Positions 17,974 to 26,791 of a stretch of DNA of 64,000 nt are shown here, one piece after another; position 1 is the stretch's first letter; each line of letters starts with the position of its first letter. This stretch comes from SHZI01 sp031409515. Its GTDB lineage: Bacteria; Pseudomonadota; Gammaproteobacteria; Steroidobacterales; GCA-2729495. A program made the position numbers and the translations under genes. The DNA lies in assembly GCA_031409515.1 (NCBI GenBank), contig JANNXJ010000016.1, forward strand, positions 186,001 to 250,000, read 5' to 3'. The notes below the pieces were generated by a model. It was not told the DNA's origin. It ran no database searches and saw only the letters and a program-made list of their open reading frames with translations.

Positions 17974-19704
17974 ATGCGCCGATTGCGCCAGCCAGCTCAA
18001 ATCGCGACTTCACAGCTTCGCCTGGCGATCCGGCAGTTGTTCGCCCGCCCACTACTGACGGGATCACTGCTGATGGTGCTGGCACCCTCCGGGCAGGCAC
18101 TGACTCTCGGTGATATCAATGTGCGCTCAACGCTGGGGCAGCGTCTCGATGCGACCATTCCCGTGAGCATGGGCTCTGGCGAGGCCCTCGCCACTGGGTG
18201 CGTCCAGCCGAGCTACCAGACAGCGGATCTCCGCAGGGTTCCTGGCACACAAGTTACGACGCCCGAAGCCAGTCGTGAAGGCCTGTATGAACTGCGAATC
18301 ACCAGCGCGTCCGCCCTGTATGAGCCCCTGTACGAACTGGAACTGAAGGTGCAGTGCCCCGGGGCACCCGCCCTGATCCGGCAATACGTTCTGATGCTCG
18401 ACCTGCCAGCGGCCACACCAGACAACAGCGCGCCGGTCGCAGCTGTCAGGTCGGCTACTGAGCCCGCCACACCCGTTACTGCCAGCCCGGCGCCAGTGCA
18501 GCGGCGCTCCACCGCCCGACCTGTCGGAGCAACGCTTGAGCCCGGCGCACGCTATCGAGTTGCGGAAGGCGATACTCTCTCGTCGATCGCAGCCCGAGTT
18601 CGCAGCCGGACAGTTTCCCTGTGGGTGGTGGCTTCCGCCATTCAGTCGGCAAATCCGGATGCCTTCATCCGCAACGATGCAAACCTCATCAAGCTGGGCA
18701 GTGAGATTCTGATTCCCGCAGCCGCAGCGCCAGTTCAGCCAGCACCGGCCTCGACCGCCGAGGCCGGGCTCACACCGGGAGCCCCGCCAGAACCTGCAGC
18801 AGACCCCGCAGCGGAAACGCCGATCACGGCTGCAACGCCCGAGGCTCTTGCCGCAGCAGCTCCCGCACCAGTGGCTGCGGTTGCCGAGACCCCACGGCCG
18901 GCGGCCCCAGTGCCGGCGCCCGTGGCGCGTCGCGCTCCGGCACAGGCACAGGTACAGGCACAAGCACCGGTAGCCGTCGCCACAGAGGTCGATGAACCCA
19001 ATACCGTGCTGGCCGCAGGCGCCGGTATCCTGTTCGGCCTGATCATCAGCGGCTTGCTCTGGGCCCGGGGACGCCGGACGGACCGCCAGCGCCCGGTGGC
19101 CAAAGCAGTGCCCCGGCATGAGGCCCAGCCCCCCTTCGGGTCCACCGCCCTCGCGACAGCAGTCACCACGGCGCCAGCACCCCTGGTTACACGGGCGCTG
19201 GAGCCTGCCTTTACTGTTTCCTACAGCCCGCCCGCCGAGGACACCCTCGCCTCGGAGTTCGCGGGTGAGGACGTTACCTCCGAACTGGAAGAACTGTTCG
19301 ACAGCACGGACACCACCATCCAGAAGCGCCTCAACGCGGAAAAGACCCAGGCAGCCAGCGCGCTAGTGGCAGACGAGGAAGACGAGTACGCGCCGGTCCT
19401 GACTGAACCGGCTCGGACCGTGGACTTTCTGGTGGGCGACCCGACCGACGCGGAGGCCACCTCCCAGTCCGGAACGGTGGATATTCACGCCCTCGCCGCT
19501 TCAGCCACCAAGGATCAACAGCAGGCGCAGACCCTGCTGGAGGCACTGACGCTTCTGGAGCGCGACTACGAAGAGGAACTGACGGCAAGCCAGGTGCTCG
19601 ACATGTCCGCGGTGCGTCAAGCCCTGGGGAACGATCTGGACGAGGCGACACAGATCAGCGAGACCAACATACGGGCCGCGTCGGCACGCAAGAGGGCGCG
19701 TTAG
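17974..19704 (+). CDS. Second, shorter FimV-like LysM protein
   Basis: 576 residues. A signal segment (about 25-43) precedes a FimV-type N-terminal domain (LTLGDINVRSTLGQRLDATI), a LysM-like module (YRVAEGDTLSSIAARVRSR), a Pro/Ala-rich linker, one membrane segment (AGAGILFGLIISGLLWARG) and an acidic cytoplasmic tail. It lacks the C-terminal TPR motif of the fimV at 4554-7502. A periplasmic-to-cytoplasmic polar scaffold acting with the FimX-like protein is plausible. Its stop overlaps the parC stop tail to tail by three bases. Confidence 0.85.
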   Translation: MRRLRQPAQIATSQLRLAIRQLFARPLLTGSLLMVLAPSGQALTLGDINVRSTLGQRLDATIPVSMGSGEALATGCVQPSYQTADLRRVPGTQVTTPEASREGLYELRITSASALYEPLYELELKVQCPGAPALIRQYVLMLDLPAATPDNSAPVAAVRSATEPATPVTASPAPVQRRSTARPVGATLEPGARYRVAEGDTLSSIAARVRSRTVSLWVVASAIQSANPDAFIRNDANLIKLGSEILIPAAAAPVQPAPASTAEAGLTPGAPPEPAADPAAETPITAATPEALAAAAPAPVAAVAETPRPAAPVPAPVARRAPAQAQVQAQAPVAVATEVDEPNTVLAAGAGILFGLIISGLLWARGRRTDRQRPVAKAVPRHEAQPPFGSTALATAVTTAPAPLVTRALEPAFTVSYSPPAEDTLASEFAGEDVTSELEELFDSTDTTIQKRLNAEKTQAASALVADEEDEYAPVLTEPARTVDFLVGDPTDAEATSQSGTVDIHALAASATKDQQQAQTLLEALTLLERDYEEELTASQVLDMSAVRQALGNDLDEATQISETNIRAASARKRAR

Positions 19705-22022
19705 GAGGGGGTTACTGCGGTAACCCGATCGATCTTCCGCCAGCCCCGTGGCAGGAGGCCGCCGCGCTGGCTCCGCGCGCCCCGATACTCCGCCAGATCC
19801 CCGGGCTTCAGCGTCATCGTGCGCTGATTGCTGAACAGCAGGAGCGTCTGTCCAGGCTCCAGAACCACCACAGCGGACAGCTTTTCTTCCCCCGCCTTGA
19901 ACTTGCGGGATGAGATCCCGAAAATCTTGTTGCCCTTGCCCCGGGGCAGTTCCGGTAACTCAGCGGCCGGGAAAACCAGCAGCCGCCCCTCGGAACTCAG
20001 GGCCGCGACCAGCGCCTTGCCCGGGAATTCCGTCCCCAGGACGGGAGATGGAATCAGCACGTCACCACCCTCCGGCACCCGCAGGCAGGCCTTGCCAGCC
20101 CGATTGCGCGAATGGAGATCACCGAGCTTTACAAAGAAGCCGTAGCCCGCGTCACTCGCCACGAGCCAGCGCATCTCCGGCTCACCCAGCAACAGCCCGC
20201 GAAAGCTCGCACCAGCGGGCAGATTGAGCCGTCCCGTGAGTGGTTCACCCTGCCCCCGGGCCGACGGGAGCGAGTGGGCCGCCAGGCAATAGGCACGGCC
20301 CGTGCTGTCGAGAAACACAGCAGTCTGCGTGCTCTTGCCCGGGGCGGAACTGAGATAGCTGTCGCCTGACTTGTAGCTGAGGCTGACGGGGTCGATGTCG
20401 TGGCCTTTGGCAGCCCGGACCCAGCCACTGGCCGACAGGACGACAGTCACCGGCTCGCTCGTCACCAGTTCGGTTTCAGCAAGAGCCTGCGCTGCCTCGC
20501 GCTCAACGATAGCGGTACGCCGGGGATCCCCGTGCTTCTCCGCCAGTGCCAGCAACTCGTCCCGGATCAGCGTCTTGAGCCGAGCAGCACTCTTCAGAAT
20601 CTGCTGGAGGCGATCACGCTCCGCAGCCAGCTCGTTCTGCTCGGTGCGGATCTGGATCTCTTCCAGCTTCGCCAGCTGGCGCAGGCGAAGATTGAGGATC
20701 GACTCTGCCTGGGTCTCGGTGATTCCAAAGCGCTCAATGAGGGCTTCCCTGGGCTTGTCGGCTTTCCGGATGATCCGGATCACCTCGTCTATATTCAGGT
20801 AGGCAATCAACAGGCCTTCGAGGATGTGCAGACGTTCCTCGACTTTCCCCAGGCGATACTGGAGCCGCCGCTTGACCGTGGCAGTGCGGAACTGCAGCCA
20901 CTCGGCGAGCAGGGACTTCAGGTCCCGAACTGCGGGCCGACCGTCCAGGCCAATGACGTTCAGATTGACCCGAATGGTGCGCTCGAGGTCCGTGGTAACA
21001 AACAGATGGCTCATCAGCGCATCGACGTCCACTTTGCCGGCCTTGGGCGAAATCACCAGGCGCGTCGGACTTTCGTGATCCGATTCGTCCCGCAGATCAT
21101 CCACGAGGGGCAGCTTCTTCGCCTGGCGCTGAGCCTCGATCTGCTCAAGTACCTTGCTGCCGGATACCTGGAAGGGCAGATTGGTGATGATGATGTCGCC
21201 ATCATCGAGCTCCCAGGTGGCCCGCAGGCGCAGGGTGCCGTTGCCCGTTGCATAGATGTCCTGGAGCTCCTTGCGCGGCGTCACCAACTCCCCGCCAGTG
21301 GGGAAATCCGGCCCCTTGATGTGCTGGCAGAGCTGCTTGAGCGTGGTCTCAGGCTCCTCCAGCAGACGCACCAGGGCCGTGACGACTTCCCGGAGGTTAT
21401 GGGGAGGAATATCAGTGGACATGCCCACCGCAATCCCACTGGCCCCGTTCAGCAGCAGATTGGGCAACTGGGCTGGCAGCAGCATAGGCTCCTGCATGGT
21501 GCCGTCGAAGTTCGGCACCCACTCCACCGTGCCCTGCTCGAGTTCATCCAGCAGGGTGGCTGCGTAGGGCGTCAGCCGCGCCTCTGTGTAGCGCATGGCT
21601 GCAAAGGACTTCGGATCGTCAGCAGAACCCCAGTTGCCCTGGCCGTCAACGATCGGGTAGCGGTACGCGAAGGCCTGGGCCATGTGGACCATGGCCTCGT
21701 AGCAGGCGGAGTCACCGTGGGGATGGAACTTGCCGATCACGTCGCCGACCGTGCGCGCGGACTTCTTGTGCTTGGTGGCCGCCAGCAGGCCCAGCTCGCT
21801 CATCGCATAGATGATCCGCCGCTGGACCGGCTTCAGGCCGTCCCCAATGTGCGGGAGCGCCCGATCGAGGATGACGTACATCGAGTAATCGAGGTACGCC
21901 TTTTCGGTAAAGGCTCGCATCGGCACCTTCTCGACGGACTGAAATTCAAGCCGGCTCTGCAGGGCCGGCGCGACCGCACCCTTCCCGCCTGACTTCGCTG
22001 CTGATTTCTTCCGGGTACCCAT
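19701..22022 (-). CDS. parC: DNA topoisomerase IV subunit A
   Basis: 773 residues. The start at 22022 was chosen because MGTRKKSAAKS leads into the conserved MRAFTEKAYLDYSMYVILDR. The breakage-reunion domain holds HKKSARTVGDVIGKFHPHGD and the catalytic tyrosine in AMRYTEARL; the C-terminal region is a beta-pinwheel of ParC rather than GyrA type (no GyrA box seen). With ParE it decatenates daughter chromosomes. It starts four bases after the parE stop. Confidence 0.96.
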   Translation of the reverse strand: MGTRKKSAAKSGGKGAVAPALQSRLEFQSVEKVPMRAFTEKAYLDYSMYVILDRALPHIGDGLKPVQRRIIYAMSELGLLAATKHKKSARTVGDVIGKFHPHGDSACYEAMVHMAQAFAYRYPIVDGQGNWGSADDPKSFAAMRYTEARLTPYAATLLDELEQGTVEWVPNFDGTMQEPMLLPAQLPNLLLNGASGIAVGMSTDIPPHNLREVVTALVRLLEEPETTLKQLCQHIKGPDFPTGGELVTPRKELQDIYATGNGTLRLRATWELDDGDIIITNLPFQVSGSKVLEQIEAQRQAKKLPLVDDLRDESDHESPTRLVISPKAGKVDVDALMSHLFVTTDLERTIRVNLNVIGLDGRPAVRDLKSLLAEWLQFRTATVKRRLQYRLGKVEERLHILEGLLIAYLNIDEVIRIIRKADKPREALIERFGITETQAESILNLRLRQLAKLEEIQIRTEQNELAAERDRLQQILKSAARLKTLIRDELLALAEKHGDPRRTAIVEREAAQALAETELVTSEPVTVVLSASGWVRAAKGHDIDPVSLSYKSGDSYLSSAPGKSTQTAVFLDSTGRAYCLAAHSLPSARGQGEPLTGRLNLPAGASFRGLLLGEPEMRWLVASDAGYGFFVKLGDLHSRNRAGKACLRVPEGGDVLIPSPVLGTEFPGKALVAALSSEGRLLVFPAAELPELPRGKGNKIFGISSRKFKAGEEKLSAVVVLEPGQTLLLFSNQRTMTLKPGDLAEYRGARSQRGGLLPRGWRKIDRVTAVTPS

Positions 22023-22026
22023 GGGG

Positions 22027-23913
22027 TCAGATTTCGGCCAGGTTGCCCTTGGCCTCCAGCCAGGTGCGGCGATCGCCGGCGCGCTTCTTGGCGAGGAGCA
22101 TGTCGAGCAACTGCTCCGTGTCATCGCCCGCTTCAACGGTCAACTGCACGAGACGCCGTGAATCCGGCAGCATCGTGGTCTCCCGGAGCTGCATCGGGTT
22201 CATCTCACCGAGGCCCTTGAACCGGGTCACCGAGGGCTTCGCCCGGACTCCTTCCGCAGTAAGCCGATCGAGGACGCCCTGCCGCTCGGCCTCGTCCAGC
22301 GCGTAGTAGACCTCCTTGCCGGCATCGATACGGAAGAGCGGCGGCATGGCGGCGTAGACGTGACCAGCGCGCACCAGCTGAGGAAAGTGGCGGACGAACA
22401 GCGCACAGATGAGCGTGGCAATGTGCAGGCCGTCGGAGTCGGCATCCGCAAGAATGCAGACCTTGTGGTACCGGAGGCCGGTGAGGTCGGCACTGCCCGG
22501 TTCCGCGCCGATTGCGAGGCTGATATTGCTGATTTCCTGGGACGCCAGCAGCTCGCCCTGATCCACCTCCCAGGTGTTCAGGATCTTGCCCCGCAGGGGC
22601 AGCACGGCCTGATACTCCCGATCCCGGGCCTGCTTGGCTGACCCACCGGCCGAGTCCCCTTCGACCAGAAAAATCTCGCAGCGCTCCGGATCGGTACTGG
22701 TGCAGTCTGTCAGCTTCCCGGGCAGCACCGGGCCACTGGTAATCCTCTTGCGCACCACCACCTTGGCAGCCTTGGTCCGGCGCTGCGAAGCCAGGATGGC
22801 GCGCTCGGCGAGCTGATCGCCCTCTTCCGTGTGCTGGCTCAGCCACAGCGAAAAGGAATCCTTGACCACGCCGCCCACGAAGGCCGCGCACTCCCGGGAA
22901 CTGAGGCGCTCCTTGGTCTGACCGGAGAACTGGGGTTCCTGCATCTTGACGGACAGCACGTAGTGCAAGCCGTCCCACACGTCGTCGGGCGCCAGCTTGA
23001 CGCCCCGGGGCAGCAGGTTGCGGAACTCGCAGTAGTCCCTGAGCGCGTCAGTCAGGCCAGTCCGCAGGCCACCCACATGGGTGCCGCCCTGAGCCGTGGG
23101 AATCAGGTTGACATAGGACTCGTTGATGGCCGGAGCATCGGTGTCGGCCCAGGCCAGCGCCCACTCCACCTCCTCCCGCTCGCCCTTCAGACTGGCGGCG
23201 TAGGGTGGGTTGGGCAGCATGTCGGCGTCCGGCAGACTCTCGGCCAGGTACTGGCCCAGGCCGCCCTCATAGAGCCACTCGTGGCTCTGCTCCGGCTTCT
23301 CGACCTCAAAGCGTATCCGCAGGCCCGGACAGAGCACCGCCTTGGCCCGGAGGACGTGGACCAGATCGGGGACCGAAAACTTCTCGGAATCGAAGAACTT
23401 GGGATCAGGCCAGAACCGCAGCCTCGTGCCGGTGTTGGCCTTGCCGACTGTGCCGACCTGTTCCAGCTTGCCCACCCGCTCGCCGTTACGGAAGCTCATG
23501 TTGTACTCGTGGCCGTCCCGCCGGATCCAGACTTCGAGATTCTTCGACAGGGCGTTGACGACCGAGACGCCGACCCCGTGCAGTCCGCCGGAGTACTGAT
23601 AGTTGTTATTGGAGAATTTGCCCCCCGCATGGAGCCGGGTGAGGATGAGCTCCACCCCCGGAATCTTCTCGGTCGGGTGCTTGTCCACGGGCATCCCGCG
23701 GCCATCATCGGCGACCTCCACCGAGCCGTCGGCGTGGAGCTTGACGTCGATGCGCCTGCAGTGTCCTGCCAGAGCCTCATCCACGCTGTTATCGATCACC
23801 TCATGGGCAAGGTGATTCGGCCGACTCGTGTCGGTATACATCCCGGGGCGGCGGCGCACGGGATCAAGGCCGCTCAGGACCTCAATGTCAGCAGCTTCGT
23901 AGCGGGTAGCCAT
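22027..23913 (-). CDS. parE: DNA topoisomerase IV subunit B
   Basis: 628 residues, ParE length without the GyrB insertion. The GHKL ATPase domain has VIDNSVDEALAG, DDGRGMPVD and the GGLHGVGVSVVNALS loop; the TOPRIM region has LVEGDSAGGSAKQARDR and ADADSDGLHI. It forms the A2B2 topoisomerase IV with ParC, the next gene on the strand. Residues 23914-24006 upstream are a short spacer with no gene. Confidence 0.97.
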   Translation of the reverse strand: MATRYEAADIEVLSGLDPVRRRPGMYTDTSRPNHLAHEVIDNSVDEALAGHCRRIDVKLHADGSVEVADDGRGMPVDKHPTEKIPGVELILTRLHAGGKFSNNNYQYSGGLHGVGVSVVNALSKNLEVWIRRDGHEYNMSFRNGERVGKLEQVGTVGKANTGTRLRFWPDPKFFDSEKFSVPDLVHVLRAKAVLCPGLRIRFEVEKPEQSHEWLYEGGLGQYLAESLPDADMLPNPPYAASLKGEREEVEWALAWADTDAPAINESYVNLIPTAQGGTHVGGLRTGLTDALRDYCEFRNLLPRGVKLAPDDVWDGLHYVLSVKMQEPQFSGQTKERLSSRECAAFVGGVVKDSFSLWLSQHTEEGDQLAERAILASQRRTKAAKVVVRKRITSGPVLPGKLTDCTSTDPERCEIFLVEGDSAGGSAKQARDREYQAVLPLRGKILNTWEVDQGELLASQEISNISLAIGAEPGSADLTGLRYHKVCILADADSDGLHIATLICALFVRHFPQLVRAGHVYAAMPPLFRIDAGKEVYYALDEAERQGVLDRLTAEGVRAKPSVTRFKGLGEMNPMQLRETTMLPDSRRLVQLTVEAGDDTEQLLDMLLAKKRAGDRRTWLEAKGNLAEI

Positions 23914-24006
23914 CAGAATTCAGGAACGATGCACAACAACCGGCCGAATCTTAGAGTACCCGCCGGATTAAGCAAGAACAGGTGCTGGTGAGGACTGGTG
24001 CGGCAG

Positions 24007-24591
24007 TCAGGCGAGGTCGGCAATGAGGGATTCGCGCAGCATCTCCGGCAGGCTGTCCGCGCGCACCGCCAGCTCTGCGTGATCCACACCGGCCGACACG
24101 CCGGCCCCCGCCCGCAGAGCCTGAACGGCAGCGGGCGGCAACTCGAAGCGCAGAAAGTGCACGGCAGACGTCTTGGTGGCGTTGGAACGCTCCAGATCCT
24201 CGTCAGCGATGCCATAAATCGGCGGCTGCCCGCCGATGGACACCCAGACCCTGTCCTCAACGCCCCGCAGGCGAGCGAGCGCAAGGCGCCGCTCGTCCTC
24301 ATCGGGATACTCGATAAGGAGCGTGGCTTTCCAGTTGGTCCCATCGGGAATCAGTGGGTTGTAGGTCTCGAGTTCCGCCCGAATATCGTCCGGCTCGAAA
24401 ATACGTTCCGCGCGCAGCATCTCCTGGATCTGATAGTGCATGGTGAGCCGGTCCTCAAAGGACAAGGAGACGTGGTCTCCAAGGGCCAGGCGGCGGTGAG
24501 CCTTGTGCTCGATGACGCGCTCCCGAAACTCCGGGCGCAGCCTGGCGTAGGTCTCGAGGGGAAAGAGGTCGTCCAGCGTGAGCTTGTGCAT
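24007..24591 (-). CDS. DUF3501 family protein
   Basis: 194 residues starting MHKLTLDDLFPLETYARLRP, typical of DUF3501 proteins. No enzymatic motif is recognisable. The family is regularly found next to a rubrerythrin and an HdrD/GlpC-like Fe-S protein, exactly as here, so a role with that redox module is inferred. It follows the Fe-S gene by 19 bp in the same operon. Confidence 0.85.
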   Translation of the reverse strand: MHKLTLDDLFPLETYARLRPEFRERVIEHKAHRRLALGDHVSLSFEDRLTMHYQIQEMLRAERIFEPDDIRAELETYNPLIPDGTNWKATLLIEYPDEDERRLALARLRGVEDRVWVSIGGQPPIYGIADEDLERSNATKTSAVHFLRFELPPAAVQALRAGAGVSAGVDHAELAVRADSLPEMLRESLIADLA

Positions 24592-24610
24592 ACGGTCCTT
24601 CCGGAACGAA

Positions 24611-25939
24611 TCAGATCCCGTAGGCCTGCCGGAGCAGCTCGATCGGGTGCGAGTGGTCGCTGCGGCCGGCGAGACCCGCCACCTGCGCGGCTGCCATGGG
24701 GCAGTCGCTGCAGAAATGGTCAGCAGCGCTGGCCTGGACCTGCTCGGCCACCGGCGTGGCAATCCGGACCGACGCCGCCCGGAACTCGACCTTGACCCCA
24801 TAGGTGCCGTCGTGGCCGGAGCACCGCTCGATGGGCTGGACCGTCGTCCCGGGGACCAGCTGCAGCACATCCCGCGTTTTGAGACCGATGTTCTGGACCC
24901 GCAGATGGCAGGGCACGTGATAAGACACGGTCCCCAGGGACTTCGTGAAGTCCGTGCGCAGCTTGCCGCCCTTGTGGCGCAGATGCAGGTAGTTGAAGGG
25001 ATCGAAGAAGGCCCGCGCCACCGCCTGCACCTGGGCATCCTGGGGAAACATCAGCGGCAGCTCCTGCTTGAACATGAGCACGCAGGACGGCACCGGGGCA
25101 ATGATGTCCCAGCCCTCTGCCACCCACCGGGCGAGTTCCGGCACATTGGCCTCCTTGGCTCGGGCCACGGAGTCCAGATCACCCAGCTCGAGCTTGGGCA
25201 TGCCACAACACTGCTCGGACCCCGCGAGCTGCACGGTAATGCCGTTGTGCCGGAAGACGGCGACGAGATCCTCGACCATCGCCGGGAGATTCCGGTTGCC
25301 GTAGCAGGTGGTGTAAAGGATGACCTTGCCGCTGGTACCGTTGACCGCTTCCACTGGCGCAGATGGGGCTGTCTGGCGTCCAAGGCGCTTGCGGGCCGTA
25401 TCGCTCTCGTAACGGGGCAGCGGCGCGTCCCGGGCAACGCCGAGAGTCTTCTCGAGCAACAGGCGCCCAGCCTGGTTGCCATTGACGGCGTTGACCACCT
25501 CGGCCACCACTGGAATTCCTGCAATGCTGCCCACCAGATCGGTTGCCGACAGGATCCGGCTCCGCAGCGGGGCGCCCTCCTCCCGGAAGCGGACGGCCTT
25601 GGCCCGGAGCATCAGGTGGGGAAAGTCCACGTTGAAGGGATGCGGCGGAACGTAGGGACACTTGGACATGTAGCACATATCGCAGAGGTAGCACTGGTCC
25701 ACAACCTCGGCGAATGCAGCTTTGGGCACGCTGTCCACTTCGCCGGAGGGCGAGGCGTCCACCGCATCGAAAAGTGTGGGAAAGGCATTGCAGAGGCTAA
25801 AACAGCGCCTGCACCCGTGACAGATGTCGAAGACCCGCTCCAGCTCGGTCTCCAGGGAAGCCTTGTTCCAGAAGTCGGTGGATTGCCAGTCGAGCGGATG
25901 ACGCGTGGGGGCGTCGAGACTGCCTTCGCGTGTGGCCAT
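24611..25939 (-). CDS. GlpC/HdrD-like iron-sulfur protein with two CCG domains
   Basis: 442 residues. The N-terminal ferredoxin-like part has two cysteine groups (CHGCRRCFSLC at about 35 and CYLCDMCYMSKCP at about 82) for [4Fe-4S] clusters. Two CCG-type repeats follow, the first with CCGMP and the second with CSGHDG, where the expected CCG is CSG. Such proteins pass electrons to a redox partner; here rubrerythrin is the obvious candidate. Middle gene of the rbr-Fe-S-DUF3501 operon. Confidence 0.85.
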   Translation of the reverse strand: MATREGSLDAPTRHPLDWQSTDFWNKASLETELERVFDICHGCRRCFSLCNAFPTLFDAVDASPSGEVDSVPKAAFAEVVDQCYLCDMCYMSKCPYVPPHPFNVDFPHLMLRAKAVRFREEGAPLRSRILSATDLVGSIAGIPVVAEVVNAVNGNQAGRLLLEKTLGVARDAPLPRYESDTARKRLGRQTAPSAPVEAVNGTSGKVILYTTCYGNRNLPAMVEDLVAVFRHNGITVQLAGSEQCCGMPKLELGDLDSVARAKEANVPELARWVAEGWDIIAPVPSCVLMFKQELPLMFPQDAQVQAVARAFFDPFNYLHLRHKGGKLRTDFTKSLGTVSYHVPCHLRVQNIGLKTRDVLQLVPGTTVQPIERCSGHDGTYGVKVEFRAASVRIATPVAEQVQASAADHFCSDCPMAAAQVAGLAGRSDHSHPIELLRQAYGI

Positions 25940-25958
25940 TGGTGTCCCTGATTGAGGA

Positions 25959-25992
25959 CCGGCCGGCGGGCCCCTGGAGGACCGCCGGCCGG
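25959..25992. other. Intercistronic GC hairpin between rubrerythrin and Fe-S genes
   Basis: CCGGCCGGCGG (25959-25969) pairs perfectly with CCGCCGGCCGG (25982-25992) around a 12-base loop. No T run follows, so it is more likely an mRNA stabiliser or partial attenuator setting rubrerythrin above the downstream genes than a full terminator. Confidence 0.6.
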
Positions 25993-26005
25993 CTAACGCG
26001 ACGAC

Positions 26006-26425
26006 TTACTTGCCGAGAGTGTCCAGAGCCTTCTGGAAGCGATTGGCGTGGGACCGCTCGGCCTTGGCCAGGGTCTCGAACCAGTCCGCGACCTCACGGA
26101 AACCCTCGTCCCGGGCCGTTTTGGCCATGCCGGGATACATGTCGGTGTACTCGTGGGTTTCACCGGCAATGGCGGCCTTGAGGTTGTCCGCGGTCGGGCC
26201 GATGGGCAGACCCGTGGCCGGATCGCCCACGTCCTTCAGATAGTCCAGATGCCCGTGGGCATGGCCGGTTTCGCCTTCCGCGGTGGAACGGAATACCGCC
26301 GCGACATCGTTGTACCCCTCGACGTCCGCCTTGCCGGCGAAGTACAGGTACCGGCGATTTGCCTGGGATTCGCCGGCGAATGCGGCCTTGAGATTGCCTT
26401 CCGTCTTGCTGCCCTTGAGAGCCAT
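26006..26425 (-). CDS. rbr: Rubrerythrin (di-iron domain only)
   Basis: 139 residues forming the four-helix di-iron bundle: glutamate/histidine ligands are visible in FAGESQANRRY, EGETGHAHGH, AGETHEY and AKAERSHANRF. The C-terminal rubredoxin-type cysteines of classical rubrerythrin are absent, so electrons must come from another protein, plausibly the Fe-S protein next in the operon. Role: peroxide detoxification in the cytoplasm. It is preceded by a palindromic operator. Confidence 0.93.
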   Translation of the reverse strand: MALKGSKTEGNLKAAFAGESQANRRYLYFAGKADVEGYNDVAAVFRSTAEGETGHAHGHLDYLKDVGDPATGLPIGPTADNLKAAIAGETHEYTDMYPGMAKTARDEGFREVADWFETLAKAERSHANRFQKALDTLGK

Positions 26426-26444
26426 TCGATTTCTCCTGCTGTTG

Positions 26445-26461
26445 TTTAGACTTGGTCTAAA
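26445..26461. promoter_or_regulatory. Palindromic operator upstream of rubrerythrin
   Basis: TTTAGAC-TTG-GTCTAAA is a perfect 7-bp inverted repeat centred 28 bp upstream of the rubrerythrin start. Its length and TA-rich arms fit a small dimeric sensor of the Rrf2/IscR or Fur/PerR type controlling the oxidative-stress operon; which one cannot be told. It also lies within 60 bp of the divergent xseB. Confidence 0.6.
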
Positions 26462-26500
26462 TATAGGAAGACGACCGTGATTCTGTCAACCTATCCTGTT

Positions 26501-26791
26501 ATGAGCACCTCCCGTCGCAAAGCAGCCAGCAAGCCCGTGGATCTCGAGAAGAGCCTGGCGGAGCTGGAAACCATCGTTGAGCAGCTGGAATCCGGCGAAC
26601 TCCCGCTGGACACTTCGCTGAAGGAGTTTGAGCGCGGCGTTCGCCTGAGCCGCGAGTGCCAGGGTGCGCTGCAGGCTGCAGAGCAGCGTGTCCAGGTGCT
26701 GATGGGCGGCGAACTCAAGGACTTTGCGACGGACGACCCGGAAGCGGAGGAAGACCTGGATCCAGACCCGGCAGACGAAGGCCCGCGCTAG
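26501..26791 (+). CDS. xseB: Exodeoxyribonuclease VII small subunit
   Basis: About 96 residues. LEKSLAELETIVEQLESGEL and LKEFERGVRLSRECQ are the XseB coiled-coil core, which binds XseA to form the single-strand exonuclease. The ATG at 26501 fits homologue N-termini; an in-frame GTG at 26477 has a better ribosome site (GGAAG). ispA and dxs, its common downstream partners, are absent; instead the end overlaps a convergent gene by 77 bp. Confidence 0.88.
   Translation: MSTSRRKAASKPVDLEKSLAELETIVEQLESGELPLDTSLKEFERGVRLSRECQGALQAAEQRVQVLMGGELKDFATDDPEAEEDLDPDPADEGPR

Noticed and set aside
20400..21992. Long open frame (530 codons) antisense to parC
   Set aside because: High-GC codon bias makes long antisense frames common; parC has full family motifs and this frame has none.
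24007..25038. 343-codon reading that extends DUF3501 upstream
   Set aside because: The extra N-terminal part is a shadow of the Fe-S gene in another frame; MHKLTLDDLF at 24591 is the family start.
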